This document shows positions 37,716-45,488 of a stretch of DNA of 64,000 nt, piece by piece. The DNA comes from Nocardioides xinjiangensis (lineage in GTDB: Bacteria; Actinomycetota; Actinomycetes; Propionibacteriales; Nocardioidaceae): NCBI RefSeq assembly GCF_017916455.1, contig NZ_JAFMSY010000002.1:1-64000 (forward strand), written 5' to 3'. Position 1 is the first letter of the stretch, and each line of letters begins with the position of its first letter. Both the position numbers and the translations under genes were made by a program. Under the pieces are notes generated by a model. That model ran no database searches and was not told where the DNA came from. It saw nothing but the letters and a program-made list of their open reading frames with translations.

Positions 37716-38638
37716 GCAGCCGCCTGCTCGTCCTGACCTGGCACAACGTGCACCCGACGTGGTGCTTCCCCGCGTCACCCGGTGCAGGGGCGCAGGGGCT
37801 CGCCCGCCAGCTGGCCTTCTGTCGTCGGGCGGCCAACGTCGTGCCGCTGGAGCGAGCTGCGCACGCTCTCGCTGCCGGTAGACCGCTGCCTCGGCGCGCT
37901 GTCGCGCTCACCTTCGACGACGGGTACCGGGACAGCTTGGACGTCGCAGTCCCGATGCTGCGGCAGCTCGGGCTGCCTGCGACCTTCTTCCTCGTACCGG
38001 GCCTGCTGGACGGCACCACGTCGTCCTGGTGGGAGGTCGTCGCGTGGGTGTGCCGCTGCGCTCGTGCGACCTCGTTCGAGTTCGAGGGCGCAGTGCTGCC
38101 CCTGAGGACGGAGGCGGAGCGCAGGCGCGCGTCCGGCACTGTCGCGGAGCTGCTCAAGAAGCGCAGCTCTGCAGCGCGCAGTGCGGCGATCGAGGAGCTC
38201 CGGGAGAGGTGCCGTCCCGCGGGCTCACCTCCTGGACACGACATGTTCCTCGACTGGACCGGCGCAGCAGAGCTCGCGCGGATGGGCTTCGAGATCGGCT
38301 CGCACAGCTCGGCGCACGACATCCTGTCCAGGGAGGACGGGGCAGCCCAGCGCGCCGACCTCGTCCGGTCCCGTCGCGACCTCGAGGACAACCTGCAGGT
38401 GCCGGTACGCCATCTCGCCTACCCCAACGGCAAGGGCGCCGACTACGACGACGACACGATCGCCGCCGCGCGCGACGCGGGCTTCGAGGGCGCGTGGACG
38501 ACGCACGGAGGGCGGAACGCACCGGAGACGCCGACGTTCGAGCTGCGGAGGTACGTCGTGGAGCCGCAGCGGGGGCCAGCGGCGTTCGGGCTGCTCGGCA
38601 AGCAGTGGTGGGAGTCGAGATGCGCATCCTCCACGTGA
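37712..38638 (+). CDS. Polysaccharide deacetylase family protein
   Basis: A 308-residue NodB-homology protein. Conserved motif 1 is LTFDDGYRDS, with the metal-binding Asp pair; motif 2 is GSHSSAHDIL, providing two His; HLAYPNGKGADYDDDT is motif 3. There is no signal peptide, so deacetylation of a cytosolic glycan precursor (N- or O-acetyl) is expected. A ~100-residue insertion (~95-165) is lineage-specific. It overlaps both the flippase (4 bp) and the next glycosyltransferase (19 bp), forming a three-gene coupled unit. Confidence 0.85.
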   Translation: MSSRLLVLTWHNVHPTWCFPASPGAGAQGLARQLAFCRRAANVVPLERAAHALAAGRPLPRRAVALTFDDGYRDSLDVAVPMLRQLGLPATFFLVPGLLDGTTSSWWEVVAWVCRCARATSFEFEGAVLPLRTEAERRRASGTVAELLKKRSSAARSAAIEELRERCRPAGSPPGHDMFLDWTGAAELARMGFEIGSHSSAHDILSREDGAAQRADLVRSRRDLEDNLQVPVRHLAYPNGKGADYDDDTIAAARDAGFEGAWTTHGGRNAPETPTFELRRYVVEPQRGPAAFGLLGKQWWESRCASST

Positions 38639-39834
38639 ACAAGTTCCTGTACCGCCGGGGCGGCGCCGAGGCCTACCTGTTCGACCTGGCCGAGATGCAA
38701 GAACGCGCCGGACACGAAGTGACGTTCTTCGGCATGGCGCATCCGCAGAACCCGTCGTTGCCGTACGCGGCTCACTTCCCGTCCCAGATCGACCTCGAAC
38801 CGCCGCCACGAGGCATCGCGGCACGCACGAGGGTCGCGGGGCGGATGCTGTACTCGTCGGCGAGCCGGAGCGGCATGCGTCGCGTGATCCGTGAGTTCTC
38901 CCCGGACATCGTGCACCTCCACAACATCTACCACCAGCTCTCGCCGTCGGTTCTCGGCCCGATCGCCGAGGCCGGTGTTCCGGCCGTGATGACGCTGCAC
39001 GACTACAAGCTCGCCTGCCCGTCGTACCTGCTGCTCGACCACGGGCACGTCTGCGACGCCTGCGTCGGTGGATCGTTGCTCAGCCCGGTGAGGCGCCGGT
39101 GCAAGGACGGATCCCTCGCGGCAAGCACGCTGCTGGCGGTCGAGTCGGTCACGCACCGGGCGACCGGCGCCTACGCGTCGATACCGGCCTTCATCTGCCC
39201 GAGCCGGTTCTGCGCGGATGTGATGACCCGCGCCGGCGTCTTCCCCGATCGGTTGTCCGTCGTCGGCAACTTCATCGACTCAGCCAGCGTGAAACCAGCG
39301 GACCAGCCGGGACGCGACCTCATCTACGTCGGCCGGCTGAGCCACGAGAAGGGGGTCGACACGCTCCTCGACGCGGTCGGTCGACTGCCCGGGACCGTCC
39401 TGCACGTGTTGGGCACGGGGCCCACGCTGGCGGCGTTGCAGCGACAAGCCGACGCGGTTGCGCCGGGCCGGGTGCGGTTCCACGGCCATCTGCCGAAGCC
39501 GGCCGTGCTCGACCTCCTGATCCGGAGCGCAGTCGCGGTACTGCCTTCGCGTTGCCACGAGAACCAGCCCATCGCGGTGCTCGAAGCATTCGCGTGCGGC
39601 GTACCGGTGGTCGCGACCGCTCTCGGCGGCCTGCCGGAGCTCGTCGGGGACGGCGAGCGCGGCACAGTCGTCCCCAACCGACCGGACGCGTTCGCCGACG
39701 CCCTGGAGGCGCTGCTCAGCGATCCAGACATGGCCTTCGCGATGGGACGGCGGGCGCGCGCGTACGTCGAGAGCGAGCACGCACCGGATGAGCATCTGCG
39801 CCGTCTGGAGGACATCTACTCCGCGGTCAGCTGA
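38620..39834 (+). CDS. GT4 family glycosyltransferase with Cys-rich insert
   Basis: A 404-residue GT-B glycosyltransferase: MRILHVNKFLYRRGGAEAYLFDLA at the start, LIYVGRLSHEKGVDTLLDAV at the C-terminal domain and the E-x7-E motif in HENQPIAVLEAFACGVPVVA. The HDYKLACPSYLL, CDACVGG, RRRCKDGS insert with four Cys is common in a GT4 subgroup of capsule clusters and may bind a metal. ATG 38620 follows a GGGAG site; GTG 38608 is possible. The 3' end overlaps the convergent ATP-grasp gene by 19 bp. The sugar is unknown. Confidence 0.87.
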   Translation: MRILHVNKFLYRRGGAEAYLFDLAEMQERAGHEVTFFGMAHPQNPSLPYAAHFPSQIDLEPPPRGIAARTRVAGRMLYSSASRSGMRRVIREFSPDIVHLHNIYHQLSPSVLGPIAEAGVPAVMTLHDYKLACPSYLLLDHGHVCDACVGGSLLSPVRRRCKDGSLAASTLLAVESVTHRATGAYASIPAFICPSRFCADVMTRAGVFPDRLSVVGNFIDSASVKPADQPGRDLIYVGRLSHEKGVDTLLDAVGRLPGTVLHVLGTGPTLAALQRQADAVAPGRVRFHGHLPKPAVLDLLIRSAVAVLPSRCHENQPIAVLEAFACGVPVVATALGGLPELVGDGERGTVVPNRPDAFADALEALLSDPDMAFAMGRRARAYVESEHAPDEHLRRLEDIYSAVS

Positions 39835-41120
39835 TGCGGGGCGAACGGCTGACGCGCGCGGCCGTACCTGGCAAGCATCCGCCGCCCGGCACGGCCGCCG
39901 ACGCGCCGGCACATCAGCCCGAACGGACGTAGGTCGTCCCAGGCGAACCAGGCCAGCTCGTCGACGTCTCGCACGGAGCTCAGCCACCGACGGGGATCCA
40001 GCTCGCCGCGGCGCCAGTAGTCGAACGAGGCGGGCACGTCGTAGTTCTCCACGAGGAACACCCGGCCGTCGATCTGATCAACGGGGGGCACCGGCCGACC
40101 GGTCAGGTCCAGGTGCGCAGCGACCGCGACGTCCACGCCCGCGGAGTCACGGAACACTCGGGACTGCGCTCCCAGACGCGGGTTGAAGTCCAACAGCTTG
40201 TAGCGGTTGTCACGAGGGTCCAGGCGGATGTCGATGTCGAGGATTCCGCGGTAGGACAGGCGCGCCAGCAGGTCCCGGACCTCGGCCACGAGCTCGGGGT
40301 TCGTCGCGGCACGGCCCAAGGCCGTGGGGCCGGCATGGGCAGGGTAGGACCGTTCCTTGACGCCGGTGAAGGCAGGCCGACACCGCGAGGCGCCGTCGCA
40401 GTAGCCGTGGAAGAACCAGTCGTGACCAGCGCCGCCCGGGATGTGCTCCTGCACCAGCATGCCGTCCTCGGCGCTCACGTGGGTGAAGACCGCGGCGAGC
40501 TCGGGTCCCGAGCAGACGATCGTCGTCCGCCGGACCGGTCCGCGGTCCGGGCTATGCCAGGGCACACGCACCTTGACGAGGAGTGGGAACCCCACCCGAG
40601 CGGCGAACTCCTCAGCCTCCTCGACCGACCGGACCAGCTCCGTCGCGACACAGGGCACGTCCAGGTCCCGGCAGAGCGAGAAGAGCGTGTACTTGTCGAT
40701 GACTCGCCGCGGCAGATCCGGCGGCTGGTCAGGGAAGAGGAAGTAGGGGCGCAGTCCTGCACCCTCCTCCGCGAGGAAGACCGCGCTCAGGTCGTCAGTG
40801 GGGACGAGTACGGAAGGCCGCCCGATCCGCTCCGCCAGCCGCATCAGTCCCTCGCGCACCTGGTCCGTGTCGTCCACGTTGGGCTGCCACACCCAGCGGC
40901 CACGTACGTACCGGGACGCGAGGGGCGGTGTGCCGGCGCTCCGGTCCACCGCGTACACCGGCACGCCGAGCCGGCCGAGGCTTCGTGCGGCGCCGAGGCC
41001 CCCATGGTCGAACGGGTTGTCGCCGAGCTTGAGCACGACCGCCGGCGTCGCGGTGTCGACGTCCGGCACCGGGCCGCGGGCTGCCCTCCCCGACCGAGCC
41101 GGCACCAGGAAGGCGGACAC
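39816..41120 (-). CDS. ATP-grasp ligase-like protein
   Basis: A 434-residue ATP-grasp enzyme of the carboxylate-amine/thiol ligase type. Residues ~28-120 form a pre-ATP-grasp Rossmann-like domain (VVLKLGDNPFDHGGLGAARSLG). ATP-binding parts include IDKYTLFSLCRDLDVPCVAT, FPLLVKVR, and the metal-binding DIDIRLDPRDNRYKLLDFNPRLG. Such proteins in glycan clusters may attach an amino acid or other amine to a carboxyl group, for example on a uronic acid; here this is inference. GTG 41120 overlaps the upstream sulfotransferase stop by one base, so the two are translationally linked. Confidence 0.8.
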   Translation of the reverse strand: MSAFLVPARSGRAARGPVPDVDTATPAVVLKLGDNPFDHGGLGAARSLGRLGVPVYAVDRSAGTPPLASRYVRGRWVWQPNVDDTDQVREGLMRLAERIGRPSVLVPTDDLSAVFLAEEGAGLRPYFLFPDQPPDLPRRVIDKYTLFSLCRDLDVPCVATELVRSVEEAEEFAARVGFPLLVKVRVPWHSPDRGPVRRTTIVCSGPELAAVFTHVSAEDGMLVQEHIPGGAGHDWFFHGYCDGASRCRPAFTGVKERSYPAHAGPTALGRAATNPELVAEVRDLLARLSYRGILDIDIRLDPRDNRYKLLDFNPRLGAQSRVFRDSAGVDVAVAAHLDLTGRPVPPVDQIDGRVFLVENYDVPASFDYWRRGELDPRRWLSSVRDVDELAWFAWDDLRPFGLMCRRVGGRAGRRMLARYGRARQPFAPHQLTAE

Positions 41121-42010
41121 TAGCGGTATCCCCAGTAGTCCAGCTCCCGCGACAAGCACGACTCCATGGCCGCCACCGAGGCCGGGTCGAGATCCCGCCT
41201 GAACGCCTCCACCCGACCGGGTTCGAACGTCGTGGCAGCGAGGGCCGCGCGGAACCGGGGGTGCTCGGGGAGTCCGGCGAACTCCGTCATCTTCTTGAAC
41301 TGTGTCCCGGGATCGGCGAGCAGGTCCTCGAACCGCACGTCCAGCCATCGGTCGGCGGGAACGAGGCCACGCGCCGCCTCGAAAGCGTCCATGACCGTCT
41401 TCCAGCTCAGCGCCGCCAGCACGGGGAAGGACCGGCCCGACTCTTCCCACACGGCGGTGTACGACGGAGCGAGGGCACCGAAGTTGAGCCCCGCCGGCCC
41501 CTGCCAACCACTCCACCACGAGGTCTTGAGGCCCGATGCGGCGACGGCGCGAGGATCGCGGACGATGTGGATGAAGCGCGCGCCCGGAAGGGCTGCGCTG
41601 ATGAACCCGCTGCGGGGCCATCCGGTGAACTTGTGGATGAACAAGGGCTTGCGCTGTGCCTCCCGCCGAGCGGTGAACAGGTCGCGGAAGCGCCCGGCGA
41701 GCCAGGGCTCGGCATCGCCGGCTAGGAGGTCGCGACACGAGCTCACCAGCGCGGGTGAGACCCGCCGCTGCAGGAGCCGGTAACCTTCCGACGGCGCATA
41801 GCGGATCCGGCCCTTCTGGGTGAGTGCTTGTGGGACGCGCCGGTAGAGCTCGTTGTTGTGGCGACCGACACGCGCCGGCAGCTGTGGGAAGCGATCCTCG
41901 ATGTTGGAGATGAATCCGACGTCCGGGTGGCGCGCCAGCAGCTCCTGCACCAGGCTGGACCCCGATCGGCCGTTGCTCAGCAGGAACACATAGCTCGGTG
42001 TCGTCGTCAC
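41120..42010 (-). CDS. Sulfotransferase family protein 2
   Basis: A 296-residue sulfotransferase-like protein. The phosphosulfate loop is VFLLSNGRSGSSLVQELL and the 3'-phosphate motif is RFIHIVRDPRAVAASGLKTS; WLDVRFEDLLADP is the third block. The GTG at 42010 is preferred because it forms a GTGA overlap with the preceding gene's stop. It is the middle gene of a minus-strand trio: sulfotransferase 3, sulfotransferase 2, ATP-grasp. No signal peptide is visible. Confidence 0.85.
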   Translation of the reverse strand: MTTTPSYVFLLSNGRSGSSLVQELLARHPDVGFISNIEDRFPQLPARVGRHNNELYRRVPQALTQKGRIRYAPSEGYRLLQRRVSPALVSSCRDLLAGDAEPWLAGRFRDLFTARREAQRKPLFIHKFTGWPRSGFISAALPGARFIHIVRDPRAVAASGLKTSWWSGWQGPAGLNFGALAPSYTAVWEESGRSFPVLAALSWKTVMDAFEAARGLVPADRWLDVRFEDLLADPGTQFKKMTEFAGLPEHPRFRAALAATTFEPGRVEAFRRDLDPASVAAMESCLSRELDYWGYR

Positions 42011-42957
42011 AGGTCCGCCTCCTCGGGATCTCGCCACGCCGGCGCCAGAGCCGCTTGGTCGAGCCGGGCTCGCATGGCGACGCACATTGCCCTGGCCGCC
42101 GGGTCGATGTGCGCGGGCCGGTGCACCGGGTGGCGACGCTCGACGTGGGAGAACAGCTCGTCCCGCCAGGGCAGGCCGAGAAACGCACAGAGCTCCCGGC
42201 CCACGCGATCCGGCTCATCCACGAGGTGGTCGTAGCCGAGCAGGAAGACATCGCGGCGCCGGTCCAGACCGAGGTCGAAGTAGAGCGAGTTGCGCGCGTA
42301 CCAGAGGAGCGCTGCCGCGGTCTCGCGTGTCAACGTCTCGGCTCGGAACTCGCGCAAGCGGGTCAGCGTCTCGGGTCCGAGCCGTCGACCCTGCCAGATC
42401 TCCTCGCCGTCGCCGGCGATGATCTGTCGGACCGCTTCCAGACCAGAGTCGCCGAACTTGGCGATGCTCGAACGCGTTCGGTCGTCGACGTCGCGGAATA
42501 TCCAGATCGCCTTGCCGGCGCGGACCCCGGAAAGCCCCAACAGTTCCGCGGTGCGGTGCGAGTCACACAGCGGCTTGAAGAGCACGTAGGGGTGACGGCT
42601 GCGTCGGATCGTCTCGATCACCGCCTGGTCGGACCGCAGCTGGTAGCGGCGGAACACCCGCCGGTCGCTCTCGTTGTGCACCTCGATCTCAGGTGCGCGG
42701 TCGAGACCCCGAAGCACCATGTTGGTGCCGGATCGCTGCAGACCGACCACGTAGACGGGGGTGGCGGAACCCGGCGCAACGCCGTGCCGGCGACGCCACC
42801 GGTGCTTGGCGTGGGCGACGCGTGCACGGTCGACGGGGTGCAATCGCTCTTCCTCGACCAGCGCGCCCACTCCCTGGGTCCGTGCCCAGGACAGTCGCCT
42901 CCGTAGCCGCAGCGCGAGGTACGCCACAGCCGACGGCTCGCCAACCGAACTCGGCAT
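42007..42957 (-). CDS. Sulfotransferase family protein 3
   Basis: A 316-residue sulfotransferase-like protein. VYVVGLQRSGTNMVLRGL is the phosphosulfate loop; AIWIFRDVDDRTRSSIAKFGD occupies the 3'-phosphate-motif position, with Asp-Val-Asp in place of the usual Asp-Gly/Pro, so divergence there is worth noting. A ~60-residue basic extension precedes the loop. ATG 42957 has an excellent GGAGGAGGAA ribosome site 6 nt upstream, which fixes the start. It heads the minus-strand trio and is divergent from sulfotransferase 4. Confidence 0.82.
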   Translation of the reverse strand: MPSSVGEPSAVAYLALRLRRRLSWARTQGVGALVEEERLHPVDRARVAHAKHRWRRRHGVAPGSATPVYVVGLQRSGTNMVLRGLDRAPEIEVHNESDRRVFRRYQLRSDQAVIETIRRSRHPYVLFKPLCDSHRTAELLGLSGVRAGKAIWIFRDVDDRTRSSIAKFGDSGLEAVRQIIAGDGEEIWQGRRLGPETLTRLREFRAETLTRETAAALLWYARNSLYFDLGLDRRRDVFLLGYDHLVDEPDRVGRELCAFLGLPWRDELFSHVERRHPVHRPAHIDPAARAMCVAMRARLDQAALAPAWRDPEEADL

Positions 42958-43011
42958 CGTTCCTCCTCCGCGTCGCGCCGTCACCCAACAGACCGAGCAC
43001 ACCCTGGTTCT

Positions 43012-43023
43012 GATACCGGTATC
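43012..43023. promoter_or_regulatory. GATACCGGTATC palindrome C, between divergent sulfotransferases
   Basis: A perfect 12-bp palindrome in the ~104-bp gap between sulfotransferase 3 (minus) and sulfotransferase 4 (plus). It shares GATAC/GTATC arms with sites A and B, with no spacer here. Confidence 0.5.
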
Positions 43024-43061
43024 TCCGAGCCTCGACCGTGCTCGTATCGGGCATGGGCGAC

Positions 43062-43832
43062 ATGAGCAGCGCACCAATCTTCATCGTCGGTTGTCACCGG
43101 TCGGGCACGACTCTGCTCCGACTCATCCTCGACTCACACCCTCACATCAGCTGCGGACCCGAGACCCGGTTCCTGACCGAGTTCGCCGACCGCATCACCG
43201 GGGAGCGGCACTGGCAGCACTTCGAGCACTACGGGTTCTCCCGGGAGTACTGGCTGCAGCTGGTCGCCGCGATGTTCGACCGCTTCCAGTCCGACTACGC
43301 GGCACGCCGCGGCAAGACCCGGTGGGCTGACAAGACCCCGCGGTACGCGCTGTCCGTTCCGCTGATCGCAGAGATGTACCCGGACTGCCAGATCGTCCAC
43401 CTCATCAGGGACGGCCGCGACGTGGTGGCCTCGCACCGGACCAGCTGGGGCTACCTCTCCGGGATCAAGGCGACCGCGAAGTGGCCGTACTACATCCGGA
43501 TGGCACGCGAAGCCGGACGCCAGCTGTCACCGGACAGGTACCACGAGCTGCGCTACGAGGACTTGGTACTCGACACGAGGGCCACCGTCGGCCGGCTCCT
43601 GGAGTTCCTCGGAGAGCCGTGGGACGACGCTGTCCTACGCCACGACGAGCAGGAGCACGACGTACAGGCGTGCTACTACGAGCGGTCCGCCAGCCGGCGA
43701 GCCGCGTCCTCGAACGGCGGCGCGGTCTATCGCGCGAGGGTCGCAGCTGCGGGCCGCGACCTCGACCCGGTGCTACGAGCGATCACGACGCTGACCGCCC
43801 GCCGGACGTTGCGGGAGCTGGGATACCGGTGA
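43062..43832 (+). CDS. Sulfotransferase family protein 4
   Basis: A 256-residue sulfotransferase-like protein, the shortest of the five. APIFIVGCHRSGTTLLRLIL is the phosphosulfate loop, QIVHLIRDGRDVVASHRTSWG the 3'-phosphate motif and YHELRYEDLVLDTRATV the third block; all are complete. KTRWADKTPRYAL before the second motif is typical of the bacterial Sulfotransfer_3 type. Start is uncertain: ATG 43062, ATG 43053 and GTG 43038 are in frame and none has a strong ribosome site. Confidence 0.85.
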   Translation: MSSAPIFIVGCHRSGTTLLRLILDSHPHISCGPETRFLTEFADRITGERHWQHFEHYGFSREYWLQLVAAMFDRFQSDYAARRGKTRWADKTPRYALSVPLIAEMYPDCQIVHLIRDGRDVVASHRTSWGYLSGIKATAKWPYYIRMAREAGRQLSPDRYHELRYEDLVLDTRATVGRLLEFLGEPWDDAVLRHDEQEHDVQACYYERSASRRAASSNGGAVYRARVAAAGRDLDPVLRAITTLTARRTLRELGYR

Positions 43833-43940
43833 TGGTTCGAATCTGCGGCTCGCCCGGCGGCTCGCTACAAACGTCGAGCGCCGGCTCGTGGGAATGAGTG
43901 TCGACCCGGCATGTGCCCCATGCCGGCCGAGGAGGTCACG

Positions 43941-44888
43941 ATGAACGACGACGTGCGGGTGCTCTACCTCGCCGGCTCCGGTCGCACCGGCAGCACCATC
44001 GTCGCCAACATCCTGGGTCAGGTCGACGGCTACTTCGCTGTCGGTGAGCTCTGGAACATCTGGCGTCGCGGCATCATGGAGGCGCGGCGGTGCGGCTGCG
44101 GCGAGCCGGTCGTCTCCTGCCCGGTGTGGAGCAGCATCCTCGAGAGCGCCTTCGGACGGCGTCTCGAGCGTCACGAAGCGGAGCAGCTCGACGCGCTCAC
44201 GCACCTGTACCTGCGGACCAGGTGGGTACGGGCGCTGCGGGACGCGCGCAGGAACCCGTCGCCCGAGGGCGACGCGTACCGTGGCGCGCTCGCCGCGTTG
44301 TACGGCGCGATCCGCGACGTCACCGGTTGCCGCGTGATCGTGGACTCGTCCAAGTCTCCCGTCTACGGGGCGCTCCTAGCGACGCTGCCGGGCGTCGAGC
44401 TGCACGCGGTGCACCTGCTCCGCGATCCACGGGCGACCGCCTTCTCGAGCACCCGCGTTCGTACGCTTCCCGACTTCGGTGACGCCAGACTGATGCGCCG
44501 CGAGCGTCCGTACGTGGCGGCCCGCCGGTGGACGAAGAACCACACGCTCTGCGGCCTGTTGCTGCCAGCCCACGCAGCCTCGTTCACGCGGGTGCGCTAC
44601 GAGGACTTCATGGCTCGTCCCGGTGACGAGATCGCCCGCCTGGTCGCAACGACGGGCGTGCACGCGGCCCTGCCGTTCACCGACGAGCGTACGGTTCGCC
44701 TGGCCGCCACCCACTCGGTGTCCGGCAACCCCGGACGGTTCACGGTCGGCGACGTGTCGCTACGTCCGGACGACGAGTGGCGCACCGCGATGCGGCTGTC
44801 GGACCGTGCCACGGTCACGGCGTTGACCTGGCCGCTGTTGTTGCGGCACCGCTACCCGCTCCCGGGGGGACGCCCGCACACGGTGTGA
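43941..44888 (+). CDS. Sulfotransferase family protein 5
   Basis: A 315-residue sulfotransferase-like protein. VLYLAGSGRTGSTIVANILG is the loop, with Arg-Thr-Gly-Ser replacing the usual Arg-Ser-Gly-Thr; VDSSKSPVYG and HAVHLLRDPRATAFSSTR carry the second motif; FTRVRYEDFMARPGDEI the third. A CGCGEPVVSCPVW segment adds a Cys cluster near residues 50-62. ATG 43941 is fixed by GAGGAGGT a few bases upstream. It is convergent with the ECF sigma gene (16-bp gap). Confidence 0.85.
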   Translation: MNDDVRVLYLAGSGRTGSTIVANILGQVDGYFAVGELWNIWRRGIMEARRCGCGEPVVSCPVWSSILESAFGRRLERHEAEQLDALTHLYLRTRWVRALRDARRNPSPEGDAYRGALAALYGAIRDVTGCRVIVDSSKSPVYGALLATLPGVELHAVHLLRDPRATAFSSTRVRTLPDFGDARLMRRERPYVAARRWTKNHTLCGLLLPAHAASFTRVRYEDFMARPGDEIARLVATTGVHAALPFTDERTVRLAATHSVSGNPGRFTVGDVSLRPDDEWRTAMRLSDRATVTALTWPLLLRHRYPLPGGRPHTV

Positions 44889-44904
44889 TCGCTCCCGAGC
44901 CGCG

Positions 44905-45480
44905 TCAGGCGTCGAGCAGCACTCGCAGCCGATCGAGGCAGCGACCACGTGTCGGTCCTATGCTGCCGATGGGCAGGCACAGCCTCTCGGCGATCTCCGA
45001 GTACGGCAGGGGCGGGTCTGCCATCAACAGGTACATCAGGTCCTGCCAGTGCGCGGGCAGCTGTCCGATGGCCGCTCGGACGTCGCGGACGCGCTCGCCC
45101 GCGAGGAGCTGCTCGTCCACCGCCGGCTGAGGAGCCTCCTTCGCCTCGAAGACGTCCCCGCCATGGGTCAGGACGACCTTCTTGCGGAAGGCGACCTGGC
45201 GGAGGCACTCCCTCCGCGCAGTGGTAGTCAGCCAGGCGCCCACGCGGCTTGGATCGTCGAGGCGGTCGATGTGCTCGTAGAGTCGCAACCAGGTGGTCTG
45301 GGTGACGTCCGCACGGTCGCTCTCGGCGAGGTTGAAGCCACGAGTCACTCGCCACACCAAACCGACGTAGCGTTCGACGAGCTGCTCCCACGCGGCTCGG
45401 TCACCCTCCGATGCCCGGACCACCAGGTCCGCCACCTCGGAGTGCTCGGGGTGGTGCGCGAGCCTCCGCGAAGTTGTCAT
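44905..45480 (-). CDS. ECF-type RNA polymerase sigma factor
   Basis: A 191-residue sigma-70 family protein with only regions 2 and 4. Region 2 is WEQLVERYVGLVWRVTRGFNLAESDRADVTQTTWLRLYEHI; region 4 is LPAHWQDLMYLLMADPPLPYSEIAERLCLPIGSIGPTRGRCLDRL, a helix-turn-helix that reads -35 elements. It starts 8 bases after the oxidoreductase gene and so is probably cotranscribed with it. No anti-sigma factor or zinc HxxxCxxC protein lies nearby, so control may be transcriptional or by an unlinked partner. Confidence 0.9.
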   Translation of the reverse strand: MTTSRRLAHHPEHSEVADLVVRASEGDRAAWEQLVERYVGLVWRVTRGFNLAESDRADVTQTTWLRLYEHIDRLDDPSRVGAWLTTTARRECLRQVAFRKKVVLTHGGDVFEAKEAPQPAVDEQLLAGERVRDVRAAIGQLPAHWQDLMYLLMADPPLPYSEIAERLCLPIGSIGPTRGRCLDRLRVLLDA

Positions 45481-45488
45481 GGTTCCTC

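Noticed and set aside
29133..44888. Prophage or integrative conjugative element
   Set aside because: No integrase, relaxase, capsid, portal or terminase genes; all recognised genes fit polysaccharide synthesis and tailoring.
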